Source of the DNA: Gracilaria domingensis
Lineage: Eukaryota > Rhodophyta > Florideophyceae > Gracilariales > Gracilariaceae
DNA length: 64,000 bases
Reading direction: 5' to 3'
NCBI GenBank assembly: GCA_022539475.1
Contig: VCMS01000103.1
Span: 1 to 64,000, forward strand
Shown: positions 41,365-51,887 of the stretch, piece after piece
How positions within the stretch are numbered: position 1 is the first letter of the stretch
Layout: every line of letters begins with the position of its first letter
Notes under the pieces: generated by a model
Databases searched by the model: none
Seen by the model: the letters and a program-made list of their open reading frames with translations, nothing else
Told to the model about the DNA's origin: nothing
Made by a program: the position numbers and the translations under genes

Positions 41365-43167
41365 ATGGATGATTCCAGAAGAGTTCCTTTCGGAGCCGCT
41401 TCCAGGCGTTTCATGAAATTCGCTGGGAAGAAGCTACAAAAAGGGGTCGCTTATCTAGAAGATCAAGTCAACAAAACCAGTATGATTGCCAATTACGCTA
41501 GCCCTTCTCATCACGTTCAAACATATCCACACTCCAATGAGCCTTCGTTTGATGCTTCTCCGCTGCCGCCTCAAGCCAGTCCTCACACCGGTTACAGCTC
41601 CTCCAACCATCACGAAGCCCCGTCATATGGGCACTTTAATCCATCAACAGTCACCGCTACTCCTGCACCACATCCGCACAGCACGTCATACATAGAGAAT
41701 GCTCCTTCGTACCCAAGCTACCATGGCCCACCTCCACCCGCACAGTTCACCGAACCCTTTCCGCAACAGCCTCAGCACCCGCAACCCGACATACATACGC
41801 CAACCGCAGCGATGCCATATGCATCCAACTCTCCCGCTACCCCTTTGCTGAACGCTTCCGGTCCCATCATAACACAAGAACTTCTTTTCCAGATGCAAGC
41901 CCGTGTCCCCTCTGCTTGCAAGTCTCTAGGCCTCGCTCCGATACGAGAAGCAAGAAAAGGGCTCTCTCGCGTACTCTCCCCTACACATCAAGACATCGAG
42001 CTCTTCGCCACTCAACTTAAGAACTCACAGGTGGAAGCTATAGAGCTGAATTGGAATAATGTTGATGACCACTTGCCTTGTTTCGCCATTTCATACGTTC
42101 AGCATCAACAGCAAGGGCGATACAAGTTCTCCCATGAGCAGTGGAGAAATTTCCACACAGCTGTCCAAGCGATTGCTGCTGCTGGTGTGAGGCACTTTCG
42201 CGTGTGGCTGGATCAGTGTCTGTGGCTACGTGATGCCAGTCAAGCGAATTGGGCTCATACTGGTATTGTGCCCTATGTATTATGGCCAGTTATAGCGCTC
42301 GGTGCCAAGTCTCCGGGGGGTGAACGCACAAAAGATAGTTTTCATCGAATGTGGCCTTTTGTGGAACAGCTGGCGGGCTTGTGGGGGATGGGATTGATTG
42401 TTGCAAGCGAGTATCGTAATCATCATTCCGTAGAAGGGGATCACCGTTCGTGGTTATCATACAACTTGCGAACGAAGACTGAGCCAGAGCTGGATATGAA
42501 GATCATACTGCTCAACATTTTCCATGGAGCCGCCGACGCATTGAAGACGGGATGGGTTGAAGACGTCTTAGAGCTCAAGGAAATGGCAAAGGCTAACGTG
42601 ATGTATTCGAATGACGAAATCATTATTGGCAGTGATTGGAAAACCAGGTTTTCCTCTTTTGCTCCGCTTTCATTGGATACAGCCATTGAGAATATTAAGA
42701 TGCCCGTGAAGGACACAGATAGTTATTATGAAGACGATGATGGGTTTGACATGTATCTCGATGGTAGTAGAACCTTGAAATGTAACAACTGGAACGGTGT
42801 AAGGGAATGGTTCTCTGGAAATGACGGACCAACGTTATCTGGCCCCCTCGGTTTCTCAGATCTTGAAGATCATATGGTCAAATACAACGTGATGACAAAC
42901 GTTGGCGAGTACCAGTTGCTCAGCATGAGATCTAGGGATGACTCTATATGGCTTATGGTGGCTATGCATGGAAGGTCTTCTAATTTCAGCCGTGGGCGTG
43001 TGGCATGGACAAAAATATTAACGGGGCCCAGAAGTTGCAGACTTGAAGATATGTTGGACAATGGAGATATAGACGGTATTCGGCGAACACTTTCTGAAGA
43101 GTTGAGGAATCGTGGTCTGCAAGTACTGTCTGCAAAAGGGGTCTGGGGCGAAATCGAATGGATGTAA
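41365..43167 (+). CDS. Orphan protein with Pro-rich N-terminus, 600 aa
   Basis: Not recognised. Residues 1-35 are basic and amphipathic (FMKFAGKKLQKGVAYLEDQV). Residues 45-170 are disordered and rich in Pro, His, Ser and Tyr. A globular domain follows (about 175-600) with many Trp and conserved-looking blocks: RVPSACKSLGLAPIREARKG, FRVWLDQCLWLRDA, GIVPYVLWPVIALG and MWPFVEQLAGLWGMGLIVAS. The string VWLDQCLW followed by a small-residue helix recalls the WxDxxCxxQ block of HET or TIR-related domains, but the rest does not let me confirm it. Single clean frame with good length. It is divergent from NOP14 and convergent with the DUF72 gene. Confidence 0.75.
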   Translation: MDDSRRVPFGAASRRFMKFAGKKLQKGVAYLEDQVNKTSMIANYASPSHHVQTYPHSNEPSFDASPLPPQASPHTGYSSSNHHEAPSYGHFNPSTVTATPAPHPHSTSYIENAPSYPSYHGPPPPAQFTEPFPQQPQHPQPDIHTPTAAMPYASNSPATPLLNASGPIITQELLFQMQARVPSACKSLGLAPIREARKGLSRVLSPTHQDIELFATQLKNSQVEAIELNWNNVDDHLPCFAISYVQHQQQGRYKFSHEQWRNFHTAVQAIAAAGVRHFRVWLDQCLWLRDASQANWAHTGIVPYVLWPVIALGAKSPGGERTKDSFHRMWPFVEQLAGLWGMGLIVASEYRNHHSVEGDHRSWLSYNLRTKTEPELDMKIILLNIFHGAADALKTGWVEDVLELKEMAKANVMYSNDEIIIGSDWKTRFSSFAPLSLDTAIENIKMPVKDTDSYYEDDDGFDMYLDGSRTLKCNNWNGVREWFSGNDGPTLSGPLGFSDLEDHMVKYNVMTNVGEYQLLSMRSRDDSIWLMVAMHGRSSNFSRGRVAWTKILTGPRSCRLEDMLDNGDIDGIRRTLSEELRNRGLQVLSAKGVWGEIEWM

Positions 43168-43978
43168 GATTGCAGATATGTTGCGGCGAAGGATGTATGG
43201 AACTATTGGCGTGCTCTTGTATGTTAGACATGCGTCCTCAGTAGCGCCGTATGTTCTCGAGCCACTCACGACATCTTCGTGAAGCTCGTTAGTCTCGTGA
43301 CCCAGCTTACTGACATCGAAGCCTCGAATCCCATTCAGTCAAAGAGACAAAATATGCACCAACGTGCGGGCGCGGACCAGTTTTACTTCCCGCAATGAGC
43401 ACCGTTGCGGCATCCACAACGACCCCGCCTCTTATTCTGTTTATGTCAAAGTATCATGTACAAGACGATCAGAAAAGCCGACATGTCTCATGAAGACCAT
43501 AGTTTTTGAAGAACCGCGCGCTTGTCGCGTAAATTGTTTTTCAAAGCGCATGGAATAACGCTTGGGGTCTGTCTTGGCATTAGTAGAATGACAATCGCAT
43601 TATCATGTCTTCTTCCGCAGGTAAAACGCAGCGAGATGCTTCTATGTGACATTTCTATTGAAGAATTTCGACAATGTCACCTCGGCTTTCCAAGCGCCCT
43701 TTCACCTTGTAGAAAATCTGGGAGTGGTCGCTGACCCTTTTTACTTCGACGAGAGCATCACTCCGACGTCCAACACACCATTTTGGACACTCAAAATTTG
43801 GTCGCTCGTCACTCTTCGGAATGGCCAAACGCCTTTTTCTCCGATCCGTAACTACGTAATTTCGTAGAACGAATCTTGATCTCATTGCCCCTCATGATCT
43901 TCTTTTCTTTCGTCAAGGAGTCTATGTGAACACGATGAAATTGATGTGGGGCGTACTGCATAAATCCGGCGTTAGCCC

Positions 43979-43997
43979 GCGGAGCATGATGCTCCGC
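43979..43997. repeat. Perfect palindrome GCGGAGCAT-G-ATGCTCCGC
   Basis: Nine-base GC-rich arms with a one-base centre, within the convergent intergenic region. Confidence 0.8.
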
Positions 43998-44112
43998 ACA
44001 ACTGTGGATATTGCTGTGGTACATCATAGCGTTCTGTAGCTGTTCATTGTAATATGAGACTGTCGATGTGATATTCCGGACCGAGAGTGTGCAGCAAACA
44101 GCCCATACTATA

Positions 44113-44158
44113 TATCTCTCTCTCTTTCTCTTTGAGTGTGTGTGTGTGTGTGTGTGTA
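44113..44158. repeat. Microsatellite: (TC)n followed by (TG)n
   Basis: A pyrimidine-rich TCTC stretch (about 44113-44130) runs into about eleven TG units (44136-44158). Confidence 0.9.
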
Positions 44159-44877
44159 TGGGTATTTTAGCCTAATTCCTACGTAGTATAGAGCGTTTCT
44201 CGTAAAAACAAACTCTCATTAGAAAGGCCAGCACCCTCTCAGCCCACTTTTTGATTATCTCACCAGCAGCCAGACGTTGGCGTTCGCGCACCCGCTGGCA
44301 AACATACCGCCTCGACATATTTCGGTACGGGCACTTCAAGACATAAATACTCAACAGTATTCAGCACTCCCTGACGGAAAGTGCACGCCAGTCTTTTCCT
44401 TGAAGAAGCGTGCCCAAAAGTTGCAGTACTGGTGAATGTCCTACAAGCAGCTGTGCCAATGTTGCCTCAACCTTACGAAGGGATAGTACATTTGCAATCT
44501 CTGAGGGTAACGATGTAATCATCAAAGGCTGCGGTACTGCGCTCGCTGACTCTCCTTGAAACCTCAGGGTAATGAATTGGAACAGCTATCTGAGACGATA
44601 TTCTCGCGGTGTCGGATGACATCATAATCTAACGTCATCCCGCACCAGTCATGTCATTATTCCTGGAAATAATCTCGACAAAGAGAGGTTTTCGTTCGTA
44701 AACAATTCCCACGAGAACACGGTGATCGATACCTGACGGCGCCGCGACGCCTGTTGGAGCATGCACTCATGTCTACTTTCAAAAATCTCCACTTGAGAAA
44801 TATTTCAGTTTGGTATATACTTTCCCAAGATGCAGTACTCTTCCCGTCGACGGACTCGATACCATCTTCTTCATTTG

Positions 44878-46482
44878 TCATCGTTCCTTAGAAGCTGGTC
44901 TGAAAAACAACGCGATATCTGCAACTCCTCTTGCTGCCTTCGCCCTTTGCTTCTTCTTCGGAGTAGTAGACTTTCTAAACCCACTTTTTCTGACACTTAG
45001 AGCTTTTCTCGGTGGATTAGAGGGCAACTCAGTTGATCTTTTCAACCCTGGCATCTTAAAGCTGCTTTCCCGTGATGTCATGAGCTCGACAGGTTGAGGT
45101 GGGGGTTCTAGCTCAGCTACTACGCTATTATCGCTGTCAGAAGGCATTTCCGGGATCAATGCCCCAGTAAAGCTCTTTTGTTCGATAATGTTACCTAATA
45201 GAAGACTTCGTTTCATCACATCGCTGTGTAACGGTGTGCACTGACTTTCTGAAACATTTGAATCTCTTAGCACTGCTTCGTGTTCAGAAATCTCTCCTGC
45301 GACGTTATCTTGTCCAGAATTGGGAGTTTGTTCGGTTTTCATATGATGGTAATGTGCTCCATCTTGAAATAATATAGAAGAATCCGTTGTCTCTGAAGTC
45401 TTGACAGCTGCATTCCTCGACACTCTGTGCATCATACTGTGCTGTCCGTCCTTCTGAGCGACAACTTGTGGCGAGACTGATAACCGATGAGGTTCAAGAA
45501 ATCTATGTTGTGCTTTTTCAACTCGAGGAATGTGGCACTTCTTGACGTTCTGTTCATTGGCATGCACTTGGCCACTGCTGGCAGGCTTAGACTTGAAGAA
45601 CGATTTGATGCTAGTTGGCTTCTTGCACCAGAGGGGCAGAAACTCATGGCACAATTCCTTGACCGACAAACTCTTCTCTTTGGCAACGAGCTGGGTGTAC
45701 AAGACAGCATTCTTTGGAGCGAAAGCACCCCAGTCATTCAAAAAGAATGCGAACTCACTGATGTTAGGATCACTTGCGGCACGTTTAGCAAACGGAAGGA
45801 GGATGGAATGCCTGAAATCGGTGAGAACTGCAGGATTCTTCGATCCATGAAATCGAACATATCTCCATGATGCTGCAGGTACATCTTTGACCAAACGAGC
45901 GTTTGGGAAGGAGCAGTGGTTAATCAAGGAGGAGTCATGGTCGAATACGACGACGTTGTCCACAAGAGCAATATCATTGGACGCCAGTAGCTGGAAGACC
46001 TGTGGATGAAACCAAGCTTTATCTCGTAGTTCCAGAGCGACTTTGAACGACGATGAGGGGTACTGCTCTCGCACGTACTCAATGTCACGAACGAAATCAC
46101 GGAGCACTTCGAAAGAATACGGAAGCGAGGGCGGACATTGGAACAAAATGGGCCCAAGGTTTGACTTCAGTTCGTCAATTGCTAATGAACAAAAGGAAAG
46201 GATGTCTTGTCTGACACCGCGTAATCGCTTTTGGTGTGTGATAAGCTTGGGAACTTTGAGTGCGAAGAGTGCATTTGATGGTGCAGAGACGCGCCATTTT
46301 CGAAGCGTCTGGCGGCGCGGAAAGGCATGCCAGGTAGCGTTTATCTCCACAGTCACGAAGTTTTTCAGATAGTGTGTGAGCTCTTGAGATTGAGAAAGAC
46401 CCCTAGGGTAGAATGCCCCCTTTCTCCAGTGAGGATAAACGTACCCGGCAGTTCCTATGTGTATCGACATCGGCGTCTGCAC
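44878..46482 (-). CDS. DUF72 (YecE-like) TIM-barrel protein with PIP-box-like tail, 534 aa
   Basis: Residues 5-270 form a DUF72 domain, with SIHIGTAGYVYPHWRKGAFYP, FVTVEINATWHAFPRRQTLRKW, FALKVPKLITH, PILFQCPPS, VALELRDKAW and YVRFHGSK. Bacterial YecE proteins have these landmarks in the same order. The family's biochemical function is not established. Unlike bacterial members (about 250-280 aa) it carries a long, hydrophilic, Ser-rich C-terminal extension. Two stretches there fit the IxxFF core of a PCNA-interacting (PIP) box: TSIKSFFKSKP just after the barrel (about 292) and ADIALFFRPASKER as the last residues. The position at the extreme C-terminus is usual for PIP boxes. Both lack the initial Gln. 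A PCNA or replication-repair link is my inference. Confidence 0.85.
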   Translation of the reverse strand: MQTPMSIHIGTAGYVYPHWRKGAFYPRGLSQSQELTHYLKNFVTVEINATWHAFPRRQTLRKWRVSAPSNALFALKVPKLITHQKRLRGVRQDILSFCSLAIDELKSNLGPILFQCPPSLPYSFEVLRDFVRDIEYVREQYPSSSFKVALELRDKAWFHPQVFQLLASNDIALVDNVVVFDHDSSLINHCSFPNARLVKDVPAASWRYVRFHGSKNPAVLTDFRHSILLPFAKRAASDPNISEFAFFLNDWGAFAPKNAVLYTQLVAKEKSLSVKELCHEFLPLWCKKPTSIKSFFKSKPASSGQVHANEQNVKKCHIPRVEKAQHRFLEPHRLSVSPQVVAQKDGQHSMMHRVSRNAAVKTSETTDSSILFQDGAHYHHMKTEQTPNSGQDNVAGEISEHEAVLRDSNVSESQCTPLHSDVMKRSLLLGNIIEQKSFTGALIPEMPSDSDNSVVAELEPPPQPVELMTSRESSFKMPGLKRSTELPSNPPRKALSVRKSGFRKSTTPKKKQRAKAARGVADIALFFRPASKER

Positions 46483-48263
46483 AACATCAGCGATACATAG
46501 GCATTAACTCATGGCTTGAGATTTGGGGAGAGAAGGATCCACACATCGCTTTTGCTGCTGACGTGCAATGGAAATCCTTCTCTCCGGCTTATCCTCGTAA
46601 CCCTTTCAGCCCTGAGGGCGTTCCTACTCGTCGGCCCAAATCCTAAAATAATATTTCCATTTGTATGATTGTGGTTCCCGTCTGTCAACGGATAGTCTGG
46701 CATAATGGGGTCTTCCAAGAAAAGACAGAGTGAGAGAATGGCAAATGACGGCCAATAGTGGGGCTCCGAAAAACAACCGAAGGTTGGCCAGATTGTCAGT
46801 TCAAAGCGGGGTACGCTACCTCGCTTTGAAATGACATTCGTCACATTTATGTAAGAAACCTGTTGATACTCTTTACTACAACATCACGAAGAGCAAACGA
46901 CTCTTTCAAAAACTAACCGTTACAGGGGGGGTCGCGATATAGTGCCGGGAGCTACGGGAAATTAACAAAAACCCTTAGCAAAGAAAAAATGTAAACAACA
47001 GGGTTTTTAATTTACACCAAAGATTTACATTATGTTTAGTTGAGCGTTATATTTGTTTGGGACGGTGGTTCTTGAATTTTAGAGGAGTCAAAAGAAAAAC
47101 CCTAAGTATGCCTGAAAGCATTTTCTTGCGTCACGGCCTTACATGAGTTTAGGAGGTAGATTCATCTCAAGCTTAGGCTAAGTAACCTGACATGTTGCGA
47201 CATGTCCAATATGTCAACGACATTTTGCATATATTTCAAGTTGCCAACATATATGCTTTTCTTCAAAATTACATTGGTCGATATCTTATACAAAGTAAAC
47301 AGTTTTGAAGAAATATCAAGCTTGATGAGTAGCATATATACATGACAACAACCTGTATTCGACTTTACTTTGACAAATGTGTAGAACAAACTACAATAGA
47401 AACATGTAGTAAGCACATATGTACCTTCTTGGGCTTATATACGCATTTTGTCAGGCTTTTATCTTTGCATTAGAATGGATTCAAGTGCTCAAACGTTTCT
47501 ATTACAATGATCTACAACTATACCATATAGATATACCTCCTAAGAGAAAACGTAATAATCCAAGCAACGTTACGGCTTTCAAAATATTGATAAAACTCCG
47601 TTTATGCTTGAAACATATTACAAGTGAGAAAACTAAACTTGGCAACCACAGCGACAAATTCAATGAAGGAGCGCATCCTCCGTTGTAAGCAAGAATGCAA
47701 CTTGAAGAGCCTTACCGAGCGCGTCACACTTTAATTTTTATCATTTTGTGACCTTCACTTAAAATTGAAAATAAAATGTTCTCGCTTTTGATTGCCTCCG
47801 GTTGCGAATGATCATTGTCACGCGTCTATCGTAATTAAAATAAGAGCACACGTGGATATTTTCTATAGCGAAATGAGAAAGTATCGAAAAGAGTATTTTC
47901 CCGCAGCTTCTCGACTTGAATAGTGCCTGGCTTAGTATAGTGCTACCCCAATCGGCATGGAACGACTTTTCTCGCTATTAATTACGGAGATGTTCACGAT
48001 TAACCTGTTTAGTCGGCATTTATTGCCTGATCCAAAATAATGCTACGCCACTTTCAGTCGCAAGGAGTAGCACTATATAGTAGACCCCACTGTATCCCCA
48101 ACTCTCCAGCGCAATGAACCCAATATTCTTTCTATATCTCGTAGTATAGTACAAAGTTGCTCCTACGTTCATAAGCGCCGTTCTTATCAGATTCCCACCA
48201 CCTCCGACAGGGAGATACATATCGAAAACACGCAAATTCAAAAGCATCGCGCTTATAAGACCT
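46483..48263. other. AT-rich non-coding region
   Basis: About 1.8 kb between the DUF72 gene and the first Harbinger transposase. It becomes markedly AT-rich from about 46,850. Small frames (for example 47162-47416 minus and 47419-47688 plus) show no domain. It probably holds the DUF72 promoter and the left end of a Harbinger element. Confidence 0.5.
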
Positions 48264-49404
48264 GTGCGCACATGTCTTTCAACACCATGGTATCAGCTGT
48301 TGTTCTGCTGTAGCGAAGATGACTTTATCATCGCCTTGAACATATTAAAGACAGCTATGACCCATACGTTTCTTCCGATGTTTCAAACATACATAAAAGC
48401 AGTGGTACTTCCCCTTTCCGCAAGTCGTTGTCGCGAAGAAAGCGCAAGCCTTTACTTGAAACGATAGATATCTTTGATATGATTTTTTGGTACGTGCGCA
48501 CTGGCGATACAATGTATGCATTCTGCCCAATCTTTGGCGTAGTTCCGTCATGCTTAAGCGACTGGCTTAATCTTGGCTTGAACGTTCTTAAAAGATTTTT
48601 TCATTCAGTTGCGATAGAAGACGCACGAATCGAATGGCCTTCTCCTGATCAAATGCGGTGCTCTGCGTATCTACTTTTCGAGGCACGTCCGCTAACAGCC
48701 CGTTACCTTTATGTTGTATTCGCAGTCACCGACGGAGCTTGGATCGAGTGCTCACTACCGGAAGGGATTTGGATACAACGCGACTTCTCTAACGGTTTCA
48801 CCGGCAAGGTGGAAGTAGTCAACTTGATTTTCTGGAACTTTGCCGGTGAAATTATCCATGCGGCAGTGAATTATCCAGGATGTTGGCACGACTTCAGGTT
48901 GGCAGGAATATCCGCGTTATACTGGCCACGTCTTTTTGAGCAAATGACACCTACTCCATTTCGCATTATGGGAGACAGCGCCTTTGCGAACAATCTAAAT
49001 GCAACGCATGGAAAACTTGTACGGTCTCGAAAGGTGAATGAGAAATATATACCACGTCTGTGGAAGAAGACACAATAGACATGATACTCTAACGCATTTA
49101 CCCCTGTAGGCTGCAGACGGCAGAGTGGGGTGTGCGGGCACTGCGCGCGCCTTTTCGTCGGCTAGGAATGAAATTGCCAACTAATTCGTGGCGCAGATTA
49201 CGTATAATCTCGGTCTGCTCTCACCTGATGAACTTTCCAACGCGCACTATAGGTCATAATCAAATCGGTCTTTGTACCAGATGTATTAGGGAGCGAATGT
49301 TGTCCGAAAGCTACAGATGGGTTTGGGTCCTCGCGCTGTACTGTTTGGCGTACCGGAGTCGTTCGCAAATGTATAGTGCTTGTAACTGGTGTGATAGGCA
49401 GTGA
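48264..49404 (+). pseudogene. PIF/Harbinger DDE transposase, module A, broken
   Basis: The main frame (48428-49078) encodes a DDE_Tnp_4-type core: RRKRKPLLETIDIFDMIFWY, CPIFGVVPSCLSDWL, the first catalytic Asp in VFAVTDGAWIECS, then FAGEIIHAAVNYPGCWHDFR, with the second Asp likely in NYPGCWHD, and RIMGDSAFA. The C-terminal part, TAEWGVRALRAPFRRLGMKL with the expected catalytic Glu, follows in another frame (up to 49404), so there is a frame change between about 49,070 and 49,110. Another is likely near 48,420, where the upstream frame 48264-48467 ends. I know this pattern from fungal and algal Harbinger-like transposases. It converges on its SANT-like partner, with 24 bp between the two frames. 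Confidence 0.75.
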
Positions 49405-49428
49405 TGCAGATACAGCACCTGTCTGTGT

Positions 49429-50256
49429 TCACTGAAACGACTGCAGCTCGTCTCGTATCACTTGGCGAAGTTGGGTTGTGTCTACCTTGTCCACCAAACA
49501 TTTCTTCACAACTTCAGCAACTGATGTGAGACTCGTGGTGATTGTTTCCATGTCGCGAACTACATCTATCTGCAGCCGTCGTTCGAGTAGCAGATCAAGC
49601 GGAAGTCTTGGCTTCTTGCTCGCAGAAGCCGTAGGAGTGTGCTCGTTGTCATCCTTGTTGGTGCTTGGTTGACATTCGACCTCCCTTGTGCTCTCTTCTC
49701 GACCGCGGCGTACTCCGATTACCTTACCCTGCGTTTTTGCCCGTTCATGGTCTTCTTCGGTTGGATTGATGTTGACATCGGCATTTCCCAAAGACTTTGA
49801 TAAGGCTTTGGATTGAATATCACGGTAAATGATTTTAGCCCTTCGGACTTGAGGATGAATTGTAGGGTCTCCAGTTTTCTTATGAACGTAGGCCAGCTTG
49901 TCGAACTTGTCCTTCAGACTTTCCATACTCCTTGTTGGTCGGTCTTGCCGTTCCGCCTAATGATTGAAATCGTCACGAACGAGCTCCCAGTCTTCTGTCG
50001 TATGCGGTTCAATATGCGCCACTACATCCAAGAGGAAGTCAACATCTTCGGCCCAGTAATTTAGACACCCGCGGCGGGAGTGGGGATTGGTTTTTGCGAC
50101 TGACTGAGAATCGTTTATTAAGGTCTCACGCAGGTGCTTTAAGTTGCGACGAAGGTAGGCAAGTCGGTGAAACGACGTTGGGGTTACAAACACTGTGTAG
50201 CACTGGGTTGTGGCGTGGTGGTTCCGTTTGGAACAAAGGCGGCAGGCAAACAGCAT
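49429..50256 (-). pseudogene. SANT/Myb-like partner protein, module A, one stop
   Basis: A single minus-strand frame interrupted by one TAG at about 49,954-49,956. The upstream part has RRGCLNYWAEDVDFLLDVVA followed by TTEDWELVRDDFN. The downstream part has MESLKDKFDKLAYVHKKTGD and VRRAKIIYRDIQ. Together these match the SANT/Myb-like domain (DUF6818-type) found in proteins paired with Harbinger-like transposases. A charged, disordered middle and a C-terminal helix (VVKKCLVDKVDTTQLRQVIR) follow. Such partners bind DNA and carry the transposase to the nucleus or to element ends. This function is by analogy with the known Harbinger Myb-like protein. Confidence 0.65.
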
Positions 50257-50529
50257 GAAGCTTGTTGACCGAAATGTCCGTGCAGTGCAACTGCATGATG
50301 GTCAGTCCTTTTGGAACCACCTTGCTGTCTCAGGTGTACGCTCTTCGTAAGTGCTCAGGGTGCCTCCAGGGAGTCTCTTTGTCGCTTTCTCGGAATGTCT
50401 TTTTCTGGTAGACCCCAATCACCCCGGAAGGCAAGTGGGCGCAAAGACCATACCCACGATAGGTTCCCAGATCCCCATCACTTTCAATGCTGGGTTACCC
50501 CAAACAACGTTGTACTACACAAACTTGAC

Positions 50530-51837
50530 ATGTCGTCTACTTCATCGTCTTCGACAGATGATGAGACTGTCGATCAAGCAATTACGCTTCTGCTTTTGTC
50601 CATACAAACCGTTCCATCTACAAGACAGCGTGGAGGTTCTCTAAAAGGCCGTAAAAAGTACAGAGATATACAACGACAGCGTGGCGCGTATCAAATTGAT
50701 ATTGACTACTTCTGTCGCAGCAGAATTGAGGAACCTATTTTCAAGCAACAAGAGTTTGAAAGAAGATACACTGTGACAAGATCGATATACGAAATATTTC
50801 GAGAAGCACTTTGTCTCAGGAACAAATACTTTCAACAACACGAAGACACAACAAAACTTCAAGGAGCAACCACTGACCAAAAACTGACTGCCGCCTTATT
50901 TCAACTAAGCTCTAGTGTCGCCCCGAATCACCTAATATCCTACATTCGTTTGCATGAATCCACAATTCTCCAAACATTGAAAGAATTTTGTCAATCGGTC
51001 GTGGAGTGTTTTGAAGATCATTATTTATCTAGGCCTACACTGTCTGACAGCAAAAAAATTGAGTCCGACTATAGCAAGCTCGGATTTCTTGGCTGTATTG
51101 GTAAGGTTGATTGTTCTGGATGGGAATGGTCTAACTGTCCAGTAGGGTGGCAGGGACAGTACATTGGAAAAGAGGGAAAGCCAATGCTACGAATGGAGGT
51201 CGTATCTGATGACCGATTGCGGATTTGGCATCTGATGTTTGGCAGTCCCGGGGCAAAGAATGACATCTCTATCATGTCCCAGAGCTCCCTGTTTAATTAA
51301 ATACGCAACGTTTTGTGGCCTCCAGTGGCTCCCAGGATGTGCATAGGTGGTACAATCATCAACTGGTTCTACTATCTTACAGATGGTATTTACCCTAGGT
51401 ACCGCATATTTGCGAAGCCCCATCCTGATCCGCGGTCTAGGAAAGCACAGCTCTATAGTTCTGGACACAGTTCGGCTCGAAAAGCAATTGAATGTGTCTT
51501 TGCGGCGCTTTATGTACAGTTTGAAATCCTTGACCGCCTGGCACGATTGGCCGATGTGACCGACTTGAACAATATTGTGTGTTGCTGTTCCATTTTGCAC
51601 AATATGATTGCAGAAGAACGATCTTACTTTGGCACAGCCAAGTTTCGGTTGCCCTCCAAAGACCTTCAGACAGGTGACACACTTTACGACACCACTACAC
51701 ACCCCTCCTGTACTTATGACCAAGCAGAAATGTGGCGTAGTTTATTGGATCCCATTGAAAGCTTAGAAGACCACCAAAAGCTTCATGGAGCTCTCATGCG
51801 GAACTTTTGGAATTCTTATGGGAACGATGAGAAGTAG
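50530..51837 (+). pseudogene. PIF/Harbinger transposase (plant-transposon-protein type), module B, one stop
   Basis: One plus-strand frame from MSSTSSSSTDDE (50530) to 51837 with a single in-frame TAA at 51298-51300. It has the N-terminal helical region, then GFLGCIGKVDCSGWEWSNCP, carrying the first catalytic Asp, WQGQYIGKEGKPMLRMEVV, HLMFGSPGAKNDISIM and YYLTDGIYPRYRIFAK, then SSARKAIECVFAALYVQFEI, carrying the Glu. These are hallmarks of the PIF/Harbinger family with the GxxGxxDCxxWxW signature. Only one lesion is evident, so it may be young, or the stop may be a read error. It differs from module A, so two Harbinger lineages sit side by side. Confidence 0.8.
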
Positions 51838-51887
51838 AGTCTTACGTATGCGTCATAAATACTTGAGCATTTCGCGCCACCTCTTTA

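Larger units (their letters stand above)
43168..44877. other. Convergent 3' intergenic region, 1.7 kb, no gene seen
   Basis: No frame with a recognisable domain on either strand. It contains a short palindrome and a dinucleotide repeat (listed separately). Confidence 0.5.

Noticed and set aside
47162-47688. Two small ORFs in AT-rich DNA
   Set aside because: Short, low-complexity, no conserved motif; not above chance for this length.
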